Part shown: positions 6,361 to 13,741 of the stretch, one piece after another
Numbering within the stretch: the first letter of the stretch is position 1
Layout: every line of letters starts with the position of its first letter
Origin: Proteobacteria bacterium UBA5122
Lineage (GTDB): Bacteria; Pseudomonadota; Gammaproteobacteria; Tenderiales; Tenderiaceae
Length of the DNA: 17,186 nt
Direction of reading: 5' to 3'
Assembly: GCA_002415485.1 (NCBI GenBank)
Contig: DHYU01000002.1
Coordinates: forward strand, 1 to 17,186
The notes under the pieces: generated by a model
Databases searched by the model: none
Seen by the model: only the letters and a program-made list of their open reading frames with translations
What the model was told of the DNA's origin: nothing
Translations under genes and position numbers: made by a program

Positions 6361-7473
6361 CTAACGGTCTTTCGCCTTTTTGCCCCAAGTAAAGGTATAG
6401 GTCATCGCGTAATTCCATACCGCACCGACAAACGCGCCGATCACACCCGACAACCACCACACAAATCCGCTCTCGTATAGATTGTCCGATACCAGAAAGT
6501 TGATCACCGCCCCCAAACTACAGGCGATATAGAACGTCATCAAACCGATATAAAAATCCTTGCCCTGCAGCCGTCGATCGCGATACGTAAACACGTTGTT
6601 CAACACAAAGTTACTCGTCATCGCCACCAGGGTTGCAGCAACCTGGCCGGTCAAAAACTCAAAACCCAACACACGGTGCATCAGCGCCAATACCGCCAGG
6701 TGCACCAACACACCACTCATCCCCACCAAGACAAACAGTACGAATCTCACAGGTATGAACCGCCCTATCGATTTATCCGCCAGCAACACTGCATACTCCC
6801 ACAAGACCAAGGTATCGAGCTTGCTTTCACCCGCCTCGCGACTACGCATCTGGTAAGGCAACTCCACCACGCGCAACGCATGGCCGCGGGCACTGGCCAG
6901 CAGGTCCAGCAAGATCTTAAATCCCTGGCCTGAACTACGCCGAATCGCCGGCATCAGGGCCTCGCGCCGAAACATGAAGAAGCCACTCATCGGATCACTG
7001 ATGGTGACACGCAACAGCGCCTGTGCAATGAAGGTCGCAAAACGGCTGTAGAAACTCCGCATAGGCGACAAGCCCTCACGACTATCGCCGCCCGCCATGT
7101 AACGGCTGCCATTGACCAGGTCCGCATTGCCCGTCTTCAATTCAGCCAACATCTTGGGCAGCAGCGATTCATCGTGCTGTAGGTCGCAATCCATGATCGC
7201 AACATAGGGCGCAGCAGAAGACATAATGCCCTCAAGGCAGGCTGACGACAGGCCACGCCGCCCCAATCGCTGCAAACAGCGCACGCGGCCATCGCGCTGC
7301 GAAATCCGGCGGATGTGCTCTGACGTGCCATCGGGCGAATCATCATCGACGAAGACAACCTCCCATTGAACATGGGTCAAGGCCACGTCCAACAGATCCA
7401 GCAAACGCTGGATATTGTCACGTTCATTAAAGGTTGGAACAACAACCGTCAGTTCAAATGCCTTCCCTGTCAT
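6361..7473 (-). CDS. Polyprenol-phosphate sugar synthase (DPM1-like GT2) fused to a GtrA membrane domain
   Basis: A 370-residue fusion. Residues 1-235 are a GT2 glycosyltransferase like dolichol-phosphate mannose synthase: VVVPTFNERDNI (10-21), FVDDDSPDGT (41-50), the metal-binding MDCDLQHDE (94-102), SDPMSGFFMFRRE (159-171) and the basic SREAGESKL (211-219). Residues about 240-368 are a GtrA-type domain with four membrane segments, including SNFVLNN and the NYAMTYTFTW end. The family transfers mannose or glucose from a nucleotide sugar to polyprenyl phosphate, and the GtrA part is thought to anchor it or flip the product. It lies directly upstream of the DUF2723 gene in one operon, which fits donor supply followed by transfer outside the membrane. 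GGATAGGGG precedes the ATG closely. The sugar cannot be read from the sequence. Confidence 0.92.
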   Translation of the reverse strand: MTGKAFELTVVVPTFNERDNIQRLLDLLDVALTHVQWEVVFVDDDSPDGTSEHIRRISQRDGRVRCLQRLGRRGLSSACLEGIMSSAAPYVAIMDCDLQHDESLLPKMLAELKTGNADLVNGSRYMAGGDSREGLSPMRSFYSRFATFIAQALLRVTISDPMSGFFMFRREALMPAIRRSSGQGFKILLDLLASARGHALRVVELPYQMRSREAGESKLDTLVLWEYAVLLADKSIGRFIPVRFVLFVLVGMSGVLVHLAVLALMHRVLGFEFLTGQVAATLVAMTSNFVLNNVFTYRDRRLQGKDFYIGLMTFYIACSLGAVINFLVSDNLYESGFVWWLSGVIGAFVGAVWNYAMTYTFTWGKKAKDR

Positions 7474-7649
7474 ATTCCCCTATCCGACAACACGATCCCT
7501 GGTCCCCGATATTGGTTGTAACGGCCACTAACGCCTTGACTTGATTAATGCTTTTAACAACCTGGGGACATCGATTATCACCCATACGATCCATACATAA
7601 ACATCTATACCCAAAAGAAAAATCATATGATCAAACCTAAGCGGCATGC

Positions 7650-7655
7650 TAGAAT
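7650..7655 (+). promoter_or_regulatory. Candidate extended -10 element for csoS1D
   Basis: TGCTAGAAT (7647-7655) has the TG dinucleotide and TAGAAT hexamer of an extended -10 sigma-70 promoter. Transcription would begin near 7662, about 29 bases before the ATG at 7691. No good -35 is seen, which extended -10 promoters can tolerate. If real, it excludes the upstream ATG at 7646 as the start. Confidence 0.4.
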
Positions 7656-7690
7656 GGCGCCCACTTTTGAACCTGGATCTGTTTTTTCGC

Positions 7691-8329
7691 ATGATCAAAC
7701 TGCGGACCTACATCTTCATCGACTCGTTGCAACCACAGCTGGCAACCTACCTGGGAACCGTCTCCCAGGGCTTCCTGCCGGTGCCTGGTGACGCCTGTTT
7801 GTGGATGGAGGTCGCCCCCGGCATGGCGATCCACCGCCTGACCGACATCGGTTTAAAGGCCACCCGGGTTCACCTGGGACAACAAGTCGTCGAACGTGCA
7901 TTCGGCTCGATGATCTTCCATCATCGCGATCAAAGTGATGTCCAGGAAACCGGGCGCGCAATTCTGCACGCGATGGGATCAAACGTGGAAGACCGTCAAA
8001 AGTGCCGCATTGCCTGGACCGAGATCGTGCGCGCACTGACCCCTGACCACGCGGTACTGATCAACCGTCAGGACCGCCGTGGTTCGATGATCCTGCCCGG
8101 CCAAAGCATGTTCATCATGGAGACAGAGCCCGCGGGTTACGTCGTCTATGCGGCCAACCAGGCCGAAAAGGCCGCCAACATCACTCTGATCGATGCCCGC
8201 GCCGTCGGCGCCTTTGGTCGTCTGACCCTGGCCGGTCGCGAAGCAGAGATCGAGACCGCTGCCCACGCCGCGATCGAGGCTGTGCGCAACCTCTCTGGCC
8301 GCGTCGTCGACAGCCAGTTCGTCCCTTAG
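7691..8329 (+). CDS. csoS1D: Carboxysome shell protein CsoS1D (tandem BMC-domain, gated-pore trimer)
   Basis: A 212-residue protein that matches, from memory, the alpha-carboxysome shell protein CsoS1D almost segment by segment: LRTYIFIDSLQPQLATY, TVSQGFLPVPGDACLWME, PGMAIHRLTDIGLKA, VVERAFGS, TPDHAVLINRQ, METEPAGYVVYAANQAEKAA and VGAFGRLTLAGRE. It is two BMC domains in tandem. In known structures three copies form a pseudohexamer, two trimers can stack, and a Glu-Arg pair gates a large central pore. That pair, in VERAF, is present (Glu68-Arg69). The shell is thought to pass RuBP and 3-phosphoglycerate this way. I prefer the ATG at 7691, where similarity begins; an in-frame ATG at 7646 would add 15 residues but lies upstream of the likely transcription start. 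Neither has a strong ribosome site. The gene stands apart from cbbL, which is unusual. Confidence 0.92.
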   Translation: MIKLRTYIFIDSLQPQLATYLGTVSQGFLPVPGDACLWMEVAPGMAIHRLTDIGLKATRVHLGQQVVERAFGSMIFHHRDQSDVQETGRAILHAMGSNVEDRQKCRIAWTEIVRALTPDHAVLINRQDRRGSMILPGQSMFIMETEPAGYVVYAANQAEKAANITLIDARAVGAFGRLTLAGREAEIETAAHAAIEAVRNLSGRVVDSQFVP

Positions 8330-8378
8330 AGTTATCTCTTGCAGTATTGAGGCGATCTGCCTCTAAAAAATCAGATAG

Positions 8379-8975
8379 TTACAGCTCACACGGCACATAG
8401 GCGCCGGAAAAGACACTGGTATTGATGCTGTTGCGGCGGCGGGTTTTATCCACCAAACGCTGAAATGAACGGGCATTGTTGAAGTAACGCACCTGTTCGA
8501 GCGGGATCCAGCCGATCTCATGCGACTCGCTATTGCCGGGAATCGGCACGCCGTCGTCGATCTCGACCAGCAGGCGAATATCATAATGCTCATGACGCAC
8601 GTCGTGGGCACTCTCATATACCGTGTGCACATCGACATCGAAGATCTCATCGGCGACCAGGTGGATATGCTCTTTGGCCACCCCGGATTCTTCGTGCACC
8701 TCGTTCAACACCACCCGCGCCATGTCGGGGTCGTTATCCGCATGCCCGCCCGGCTGCAGCCACATATCCAGCTTACGATGATGCAGCATCAATACATGGG
8801 TGCGGGATTGATTCAACACCCAGGCAGAGCCACTCACATGCCCCGGCAACAGGGCGCGGTCAAAGCACTCATGATGCTGCAGGATGAACCGACGCGTGCG
8901 CGCCACCATCGCCGCCTCATCCATATAAGGCGTCTGGTAGTCATTCAGCAATTCCAGCAGGCGTTGTCGATGCAT
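8379..8975 (-). CDS. Nudix hydrolase
   Basis: A 198-residue cytoplasmic Nudix-fold protein, probably a hydrolase of a nucleoside-diphosphate-linked compound. The Nudix box spans about residues 77-99, GHADNDPDMARVVLNEVHEESGV. The metal-binding glutamates Glu92, Glu95 and Glu96 are kept. Two box positions differ from the consensus: the first Glu is replaced (DPD region) and Arg of REUxEE is Asn91. The preceding WLQPGGHAD is typical of a subfamily of Nudix proteins with this shorter box. The substrate cannot be inferred. No ribosome site is visible before the ATG at 8975, and Met18 or Met23 are possible alternative starts. The gene converges with csoS1D, 49 bases apart, with no evident terminator between them. 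Confidence 0.9.
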   Translation of the reverse strand: MHRQRLLELLNDYQTPYMDEAAMVARTRRFILQHHECFDRALLPGHVSGSAWVLNQSRTHVLMLHHRKLDMWLQPGGHADNDPDMARVVLNEVHEESGVAKEHIHLVADEIFDVDVHTVYESAHDVRHEHYDIRLLVEIDDGVPIPGNSESHEIGWIPLEQVRYFNNARSFQRLVDKTRRRNSINTSVFSGAYVPCEL

Positions 8976-9351
8976 ATGAAACAGGTTGTTAGTCAGGCGC
9001 AGGAGAAAACTATCACGGCACTAGACGCGACAGCCATCGAAAATTTCTATGCCCCGCATCAATGATGATCGATGCCGCGAGCAAAACAGCGACGATTATA
9101 TCGATCCCAGCAGGTAATCGATAGCGAATTATTGTATGATCGTTCGCCCGTAGAACGCCGCATGGTGAATAGAGTAGAGACTACAAGTCATTACCTTACC
9201 CTGGGCTCTAGATATTCTTATTTCGTATAAGAATATAAAATACGATTAATTTTAATTATATAAAAATTACTCTATCATTCTGCGACCGTAAACATAGGGT
9301 GCTGCCGCCAACCCCGTCGCCCCGTCAGATTCAACCAGTAGGTTTAATTAA
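8976..9351. other. 376-bp AT-rich intergenic region upstream of the sulfite/nitrite reductase
   Basis: No gene is seen. The region becomes very AT-rich from about 9200 to 9280. It contains the perfect dyad at 9212-9236, a TATCAT -10-like element at 9273-9278 preceded by a poor AT-only -35, and three copies of ATCGAT (9068, 9100, 9117). It lies between divergent genes and must hold the promoters of both the Nudix gene and the reductase operon. Confidence 0.7.
9212..9236 (+). promoter_or_regulatory. Perfect 10-bp dyad, possible operator of the reductase operon
   Basis: ATATTCTTAT (9212-9221) and ATAAGAATAT (9227-9236) are perfect reverse complements around a TTCGT spacer. It lies about 115 bases before the cysI-like start and about 35 bases before the TATCAT element. 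CysB, a LysR-type activator binding AT-rich DNA upstream of cys promoters, is one candidate; the regulator is not identified by the sequence. As RNA it could also form a UUCG-type hairpin. Confidence 0.5.
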
Positions 9352-11052
9352 ATGAGCGCAAGCAATCTCCAACCCGCCATCGCTGTCACTGATCCGCGTC
9401 CCGGCATGTACATCTACAACCAATACGATCAACAGATCGTCGATGAGCGCGTGACACAGTTCCGCGACCAGACCCGACGCTATCTGGCTGGTGAGCTGGG
9501 CGCCGACGAGTTCCTGGCACTGCGCTTGATGAACGGCCTCTATGTGCAGCGCCACGCACCGATGCTACGCGTTGCCGTACCATACGGGTTGATGTCATCG
9601 ACCCAGATGCGCATGCTGGCCCATATTGCCCGCACCTACGACAAAGGCTTTGGCCACATTACCACCCGTCAGAACATTCAATACAACTGGCCCAAGCTGG
9701 AGACCGTGCCCGACATCCTGGCCGACCTGGCGAGTGTGCAGATGCACGCCATCCAGACCAGCGGCAACTGTATTCGCAACACCACCACCGATCCGTTTGC
9801 CGGGGTTGCCGCCGATGAGATCGAAGATCCACGGCCATACGCCGAGATCATCCGTCAGTGGTCGACACTGCACCCTGAGTTCGCCTATCTGCCACGCAAG
9901 TTCAAGATCGCGATCACCGGCGCCACCACCGACCGCGCCGCGACCCTGATCCACGACATCGGCCTGCGTCTGGTCAAAAACAATGCGGGCGAGGTTGGCT
10001 TCAAGGTCACCGTCGGCGGCGGCCTCGGCCGTACACCGATCGTCGCCCAGACCATCAACCCATTCCTGGCCAAGGAAGACCTGCTCTCTTATCTCGAAGC
10101 CATCCTGCGCGTCTACAACCTCAACGGTCGCCGCGACAACAAATACAAGGCGCGGATCAAGATCCTGGTCACCGCCATCGGTATCGATGCCTTCCGCGAA
10201 AAGGTCGACGAAGAGTGGGCCCTCAACCGCGACGCACTGAAGCTGGATCAGGCCGAGATCGAGCGCGTACAACAGTATTTCAAACCCCTGCCCTACGACA
10301 GCAAGGCCAGCGATGAACTGCCCGCCGAGGCCACCAACAACGTCGCCTTTGGCCGTTGGTTGAAGTACAACACCGTAGCGCACAAGGTCAGCGGTTACCG
10401 CGTGGCCATGATCTCGCTGAAGTCCCCCAAACAACCACCGGGCGACATCACCGACAAACAAATGGATGCCGTCGCTGATTTGTCTGACCAATACAGCTTT
10501 GGCCTGATCCGCAGCACCCATGACCAGAACCTGGTCCTCACCGACGTCAAAAAGTCGGACCTGTTCGCCCTCTGGCAACAGCTTGATGCACAGGATCTGG
10601 CCAGCCCGACCATCGGCACCATCAATGACATGATCGCCTGCCCCGGCCTCGACTTCTGCGACCTAGCCAACGCCAGCGCCATCGATGTCGCCGCCGAGAT
10701 GCAGGGCAAGTTTGAAGACCTCGACTACCTCTATGACGTCGGCGAGCTGAAACTCAAACTCTCCGGCTGCATGAACGGCTGCGGACACCACGACATCGGC
10801 AACATCGGCGTCCTTGGCGTCGAAAAGAAAGGCGCCGAGTGGTATCAGATCAGCATCGGTGGTTACGCCGCCGACGAAGCCCGCCTCGGCAAACGCCTCG
10901 GCCGCGCCATCGCCAAAGCCGAGCTGGCCAATACCATCGAGACCATCGTCCGCACCTATCTCGACAACCGTGTCGCCGGCGAACGCTTCATCGACACCTT
11001 CGACCGCATTGGCATCACCCCATTCCAGGAGCAAGTGTATGGAACTCGTTAA
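9352..11052 (+). CDS. cysI: Siroheme sulfite/nitrite reductase, single-chain CysI type
   Basis: A 566-residue reductase with two ferredoxin-like half-domains and the siroheme-[4Fe-4S] fold. It would make the six-electron reduction of sulfite to sulfide for cysteine synthesis, or of nitrite to ammonium. Visible motifs are NGLYVQRHAPMLRVAVPYG (61-79), the siroheme-binding TTRQNIQ (104-110), QTSGNCIRN (135-143), TLHPEFAYLPRKFKIA (172-187), VGGGLGR (221-227) and the cluster ligands Cys430, Cys436, Cys473 and Cys477 in CPGLDFC and SGCMNGC. The order and spacing match the Pseudomonas CysI type, which occurs next to a DUF934 gene instead of a CysJ flavoprotein. That partner overlaps it by 14 bases here, so sulfite is the likelier substrate. 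No electron-donor or cysH gene is in view. AGG about 9 bases before the ATG is a modest ribosome site. Confidence 0.92.
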   Translation: MSASNLQPAIAVTDPRPGMYIYNQYDQQIVDERVTQFRDQTRRYLAGELGADEFLALRLMNGLYVQRHAPMLRVAVPYGLMSSTQMRMLAHIARTYDKGFGHITTRQNIQYNWPKLETVPDILADLASVQMHAIQTSGNCIRNTTTDPFAGVAADEIEDPRPYAEIIRQWSTLHPEFAYLPRKFKIAITGATTDRAATLIHDIGLRLVKNNAGEVGFKVTVGGGLGRTPIVAQTINPFLAKEDLLSYLEAILRVYNLNGRRDNKYKARIKILVTAIGIDAFREKVDEEWALNRDALKLDQAEIERVQQYFKPLPYDSKASDELPAEATNNVAFGRWLKYNTVAHKVSGYRVAMISLKSPKQPPGDITDKQMDAVADLSDQYSFGLIRSTHDQNLVLTDVKKSDLFALWQQLDAQDLASPTIGTINDMIACPGLDFCDLANASAIDVAAEMQGKFEDLDYLYDVGELKLKLSGCMNGCGHHDIGNIGVLGVEKKGAEWYQISIGGYAADEARLGKRLGRAIAKAELANTIETIVRTYLDNRVAGERFIDTFDRIGITPFQEQVYGTR

Positions 11053-11527
11053 GAATCGTCAGATCGTCGACGACGCGGTGGTCATGGTCGCCGCCGATGC
11101 CGACATCAACAGCCTGCCCGCCGCAGACATGATCGTCCCGCTGGCCCTGTGGCAAGCGCATCGCGACGACCTCAACGGCAACAGCCGTGTGATTGGCGTC
11201 TGCCTGACCGGCGACGACAGCCTTGCCGACATTGCCGGCGAGCTCGATCGCTTCAAGATCATCGCACTGACCTTCCCCGTCTTCCGCGACGGCCGTGGTT
11301 ATTCACAGGCCCAACAGCTGCGCCAACGCTACGGCTACACCGGCGAGATCCGCGCCGTCGGCAAAGTCCTGCGTGATCAACTGGCCTACATGGAACGCGT
11401 CGGCTTCAACAGCTTCGTCATCGATGCCAGCCAAAAGACCAGCGATGCGCTGGCGGCCTTCGGTGAAATCAACGTCCGCTACCAGGCCTCCAGCGACGAA
11501 CCACAACCGCTGTATCGCCGCGCCTGA
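11039..11527 (+). CDS. DUF934 protein, accessory factor of CysI-type sulfite reduction
   Basis: A 162-residue soluble DUF934 (PF06073) protein, described as probably involved in sulfite reduction because it accompanies CysI. The family core is clear: ALTFPVFRDGRGYSQAQQLR (76-95) and the following YGYTGEIRAVGKVLRDQ region. The biochemical role is not established. The ATG at 11039 overlaps the last 14 bases of the reductase gene and has AGGAG 8 bases upstream, so translation is probably coupled. The same frame is open further upstream inside the reductase gene, but those residues are out of keeping with the family. The two genes end at the terminator at 11552-11577. Confidence 0.9.
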   Translation: MELVKNRQIVDDAVVMVAADADINSLPAADMIVPLALWQAHRDDLNGNSRVIGVCLTGDDSLADIAGELDRFKIIALTFPVFRDGRGYSQAQQLRQRYGYTGEIRAVGKVLRDQLAYMERVGFNSFVIDASQKTSDALAAFGEINVRYQASSDEPQPLYRRA

Positions 11528-11551
11528 TCGAACAGGCACCTCGATCACACG

Positions 11552-11577
11552 AAAACGGCCCTGGCGGCCGTTTTTTT
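11552..11577 (+). terminator. Rho-independent terminator of the cysI-DUF934 operon
   Basis: AAAACGGCC (11552-11560) pairs with GGCCGTTTT (11566-11574) around a 5-base loop and ends in seven T. Confidence 0.93.
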
Positions 11578-11692
11578 ATGCCCGCCCCCCGAGCCACCTC
11601 AATTTGGCTATTGAACATTTTCTGCCCACCCCGTAGCATGCGCACATAAGTATCTTTTTTATTAATTAACTTCCAATAAGAATCCCAGTCAC

Positions 11693-12718
11693 ATGTATCA
11701 CAAAGGATTTCTGGTCGCGATCACCATCGGCACCCTGGCCACCGGTTGCGCCAGCCAGCACAGCCCATCGAGTCACGCCCAGCGAGCTGCTCAGCCCCTG
11801 ATCGTGGGCAACTACCAGACCCTGCTCCCAGCGGCGGCTCACGGTGCCAAACCGACCTGGCTGTCGCCCGGCGACCAGAGCCACCACAATGCTGATCGCT
11901 ATGCGCTTACGGCCCACGGGAAGACCGCTCAGCAGGCCGCCACGGAGGCCTTTGAATCAGCACTCGCATTGCTGCACCCCATCGACCAGGTCTCGATTGG
12001 CTTCCCGACCACCGCCACCCCCAAGGTCACGGCGCTGTGGCAGAACCCGGCCAACAAACAGTTTCACGCCCTCGTGACCTTCGATCGCCAGATCGCCTAC
12101 AGCCATCTGCGCGCAACGCTGGATGGTCTGGATGCCCGCACCGAACAAGACCGTCAACAACTCAACCAAACGCGGGAACCGCTGGCGCGTATCGCGCTGC
12201 TGAACCAAGTGATCGAGCGCCAACAACAACGTGCGCTACTGCAAAAGTCGCTCAAGAAGATTGATGTCACCAAAGAAGGAAGGGAGTCACCGTGGGACAC
12301 GCGACGCTGGTCGCTGGAACTCAATGCGTTATTACACAACCTGCTCATCGCGCCAGAGATCGAAGGCGACGACCAGGCCTCTGCCGGGCTGATCCACCCC
12401 TTGATTGAAGGCATCGTCAATACCGGCCTGCGCCGTGCACGCCCGTTTGAGGCCGATTATGTACTGAGCGGCCAACTAGAGACCCGCGAGCAGACACTGG
12501 AGAGCGGCTACATCCAGGCTAATGGCACCTTGCGCCTCACCTTGCAGGACTCCGCCACCAAACGCCGCTACGGCAGTTATGACTGGCAGCTACAGGCCAC
12601 CTCGCTCACCGCCGAGGACGCAAAGGCCAGGCTCATGAGCAAGAGTGAACAGATCCTCAAACAGGATCATCGCGCCACCATCATCGGTATCGCCACGCAG
12701 CTCCAAGCCCAACGCTAG
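11693..12718 (+). CDS. Lipoprotein, LPP20-like
   Basis: A 341-residue exported protein. The start MYHKGFLVAITIGTLATGC is a short lipoprotein signal ending in a lipobox-like ATGC, so Cys19 would be lipidated after cleavage; Ser21 rather than Asp follows, which favours the outer membrane. Residues about 52-95 (PTWLSPGDQ followed by the Ala-rich TAHGKTAQQAATEAFESAL) resemble the start of LPP20-family domains: a tryptophan-containing segment, then a helix rich in alanine. A central charged helical stretch (about 145-200, many Gln and Arg) could be coiled coil. The C-terminal part (about 215-341) seems a separate beta-rich domain. No function is known. The gene stands alone, with a terminator right after it. 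No strong ribosome site is seen. The family assignment is from pattern only. Confidence 0.7.
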   Translation: MYHKGFLVAITIGTLATGCASQHSPSSHAQRAAQPLIVGNYQTLLPAAAHGAKPTWLSPGDQSHHNADRYALTAHGKTAQQAATEAFESALALLHPIDQVSIGFPTTATPKVTALWQNPANKQFHALVTFDRQIAYSHLRATLDGLDARTEQDRQQLNQTREPLARIALLNQVIERQQQRALLQKSLKKIDVTKEGRESPWDTRRWSLELNALLHNLLIAPEIEGDDQASAGLIHPLIEGIVNTGLRRARPFEADYVLSGQLETREQTLESGYIQANGTLRLTLQDSATKRRYGSYDWQLQATSLTAEDAKARLMSKSEQILKQDHRATIIGIATQLQAQR

Positions 12719-12725
12719 GGCAATA

Positions 12726-12757
12726 AAAAAGGCGATCACCAAAGTGATCGCCTTTTT
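12726..12757 (+). terminator. Bidirectional Rho-independent terminator
   Basis: AAAAAGGCGATCAC (12726-12739) pairs perfectly with GTGATCGCCTTTTT (12744-12757) around a 4-base loop. It ends the lipoprotein gene on the plus strand and, from the other side, can end dsbC transcription about 150 bases past its stop. Confidence 0.95.
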
Positions 12758-12909
12758 CCGTTCCGTCGCTGGAGATTTTCATCTCCCCCCGCATCCACAT
12801 TCCGTTCACGGTGCCCTCCATGAAACCGGCTTCCCTGCGAGCTGACTATATAATTAACGTATTACAATTAATTTACAAGCTATTCAAACGTGTAGTTTCA
12901 ATCGATATT

Positions 12910-13629
12910 TTATTTTGCATGCTCGGCCAGCAAGGCCTCCAAGCGTTCAGCCGGCACATAACCGGGAATCACTGTGCCATCGCTCAACACCATACTCGGC
13001 GTACCTGAGATCCCCAGCTCCGCAGCCAAGGCCATATGGGTGTCGATCGGGTGGTCACAGGTCTTCTGTGGCGGAATCTTGCCCGCCTTGGCGTCCGTCA
13101 TCAGCCGTTGTTGATCCTTGCCACACCACACAGACTCGGCCTTTTCATACGAACGTGAACCTTTGCCGGCATTCGGATGGAACAGGTAACGCACCTCGAT
13201 GCCACGCTTGTTCAGCTCATCCATCTCCGCATGCAGGCGGCGGCAGTAGCCGCAATCCACATCGGTAAACACCGTCAAACTGTATTTGGTTTCCTTTGGT
13301 GAAAAGGTAATGGCCGTGTTGTAATCGATCTTCTTCAACACCGCCAAACGCCCTTGCGCGCGACGCGCCTCGGTCAGGTTTTTACCGTTCTGCTCCAGGT
13401 CGAGCACACTGCCAGCCATCAAGAAACGACCATCGGCGGAGACATAATAGATCTCGCCACCGAATACGACCTCATAAAAACCGGGAATCGCAGACTTCTC
13501 GATGCTGTCGGCCTTCGCCCCCGGCAACACCTTGTTCAGGCCTGCCTTTACCTTGCTGACATCATCCGCCGCTCGCACATTGCCGGCCAAGGCCATCAGC
13601 AGGGCCATACTCATCCAAAACAACTTCAT
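12910..13629 (-). CDS. dsbC: Periplasmic protein-disulfide isomerase DsbC
   Basis: A 239-residue DsbC, which corrects wrong disulfides in periplasmic proteins and is kept reduced by DsbD. A signal peptide (1-20, ending VRA) precedes a short dimerisation domain (about 21-80, with GFYEVVFGGEIYYVSADGR) and, after a linker helix, the thioredoxin-fold domain. The active site is Cys126-Gly-Tyr-Cys129, the cis-proline is Thr210-Pro211, and Cys169 and Cys191 match the structural disulfide of E. coli DsbC. AAGG lies about 12 bases before the ATG. It follows xerD on the same strand after a 112-base gap, an arrangement common in gammaproteobacteria. Transcription probably ends at 12726-12757. Confidence 0.95.
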   Translation of the reverse strand: MKLFWMSMALLMALAGNVRAADDVSKVKAGLNKVLPGAKADSIEKSAIPGFYEVVFGGEIYYVSADGRFLMAGSVLDLEQNGKNLTEARRAQGRLAVLKKIDYNTAITFSPKETKYSLTVFTDVDCGYCRRLHAEMDELNKRGIEVRYLFHPNAGKGSRSYEKAESVWCGKDQQRLMTDAKAGKIPPQKTCDHPIDTHMALAAELGISGTPSMVLSDGTVIPGYVPAERLEALLAEHAK

Positions 13630-13741
13630 CTAATTCAACCTTTTTCTTGATCCAGTTTTCTTGATTCGGCGCCGCTGGCGCCGTGGACTTCATCCTGCCT
13701 CTCAGAACCCGCCATCCGCGCAAAGTTCACCCTCTCAAAGC

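Noticed and set aside
8349..8363. GAGGC-GATCT-GCCTC hairpin between csoS1D and the Nudix gene as a terminator
   Set aside because: On the plus strand it is followed by A-rich, not T-rich, sequence, and on the minus strand the T-run comes before the hairpin. The stem is only 5 bp.
8520..9065. 181-codon plus-strand open frame
   Set aside because: It lies mostly antisense to the Nudix gene, whose Nudix box is clear, and its translation shows no family pattern.
9068..9122. Three ATCGAT palindromes near the Nudix gene start
   Set aside because: A 6-bp palindrome recurring irregularly in this composition is not convincing as an operator set or origin.
9595..10578. 327-codon minus-strand open frame inside the cysI-like gene
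   Set aside because: It is a mirror of a GC-rich codon pattern, rich in Gly, Val and Asp without domains, and the plus-strand reductase is beyond doubt.
10814..11038. Upstream extension of the DUF934 frame into cysI
   Set aside because: The residues are Pro/Ser/Ala-rich shadow sequence of the reductase codons; the ATG at 11039 with AGGAG is the better start.
13667..13683. CGGCGCC-GCT-GGCGCCG hairpin between xerD and dsbC as a terminator
   Set aside because: A 7-bp stem with a 3-base loop but no T-run on the minus strand; at most a minor pausing or processing hairpin.
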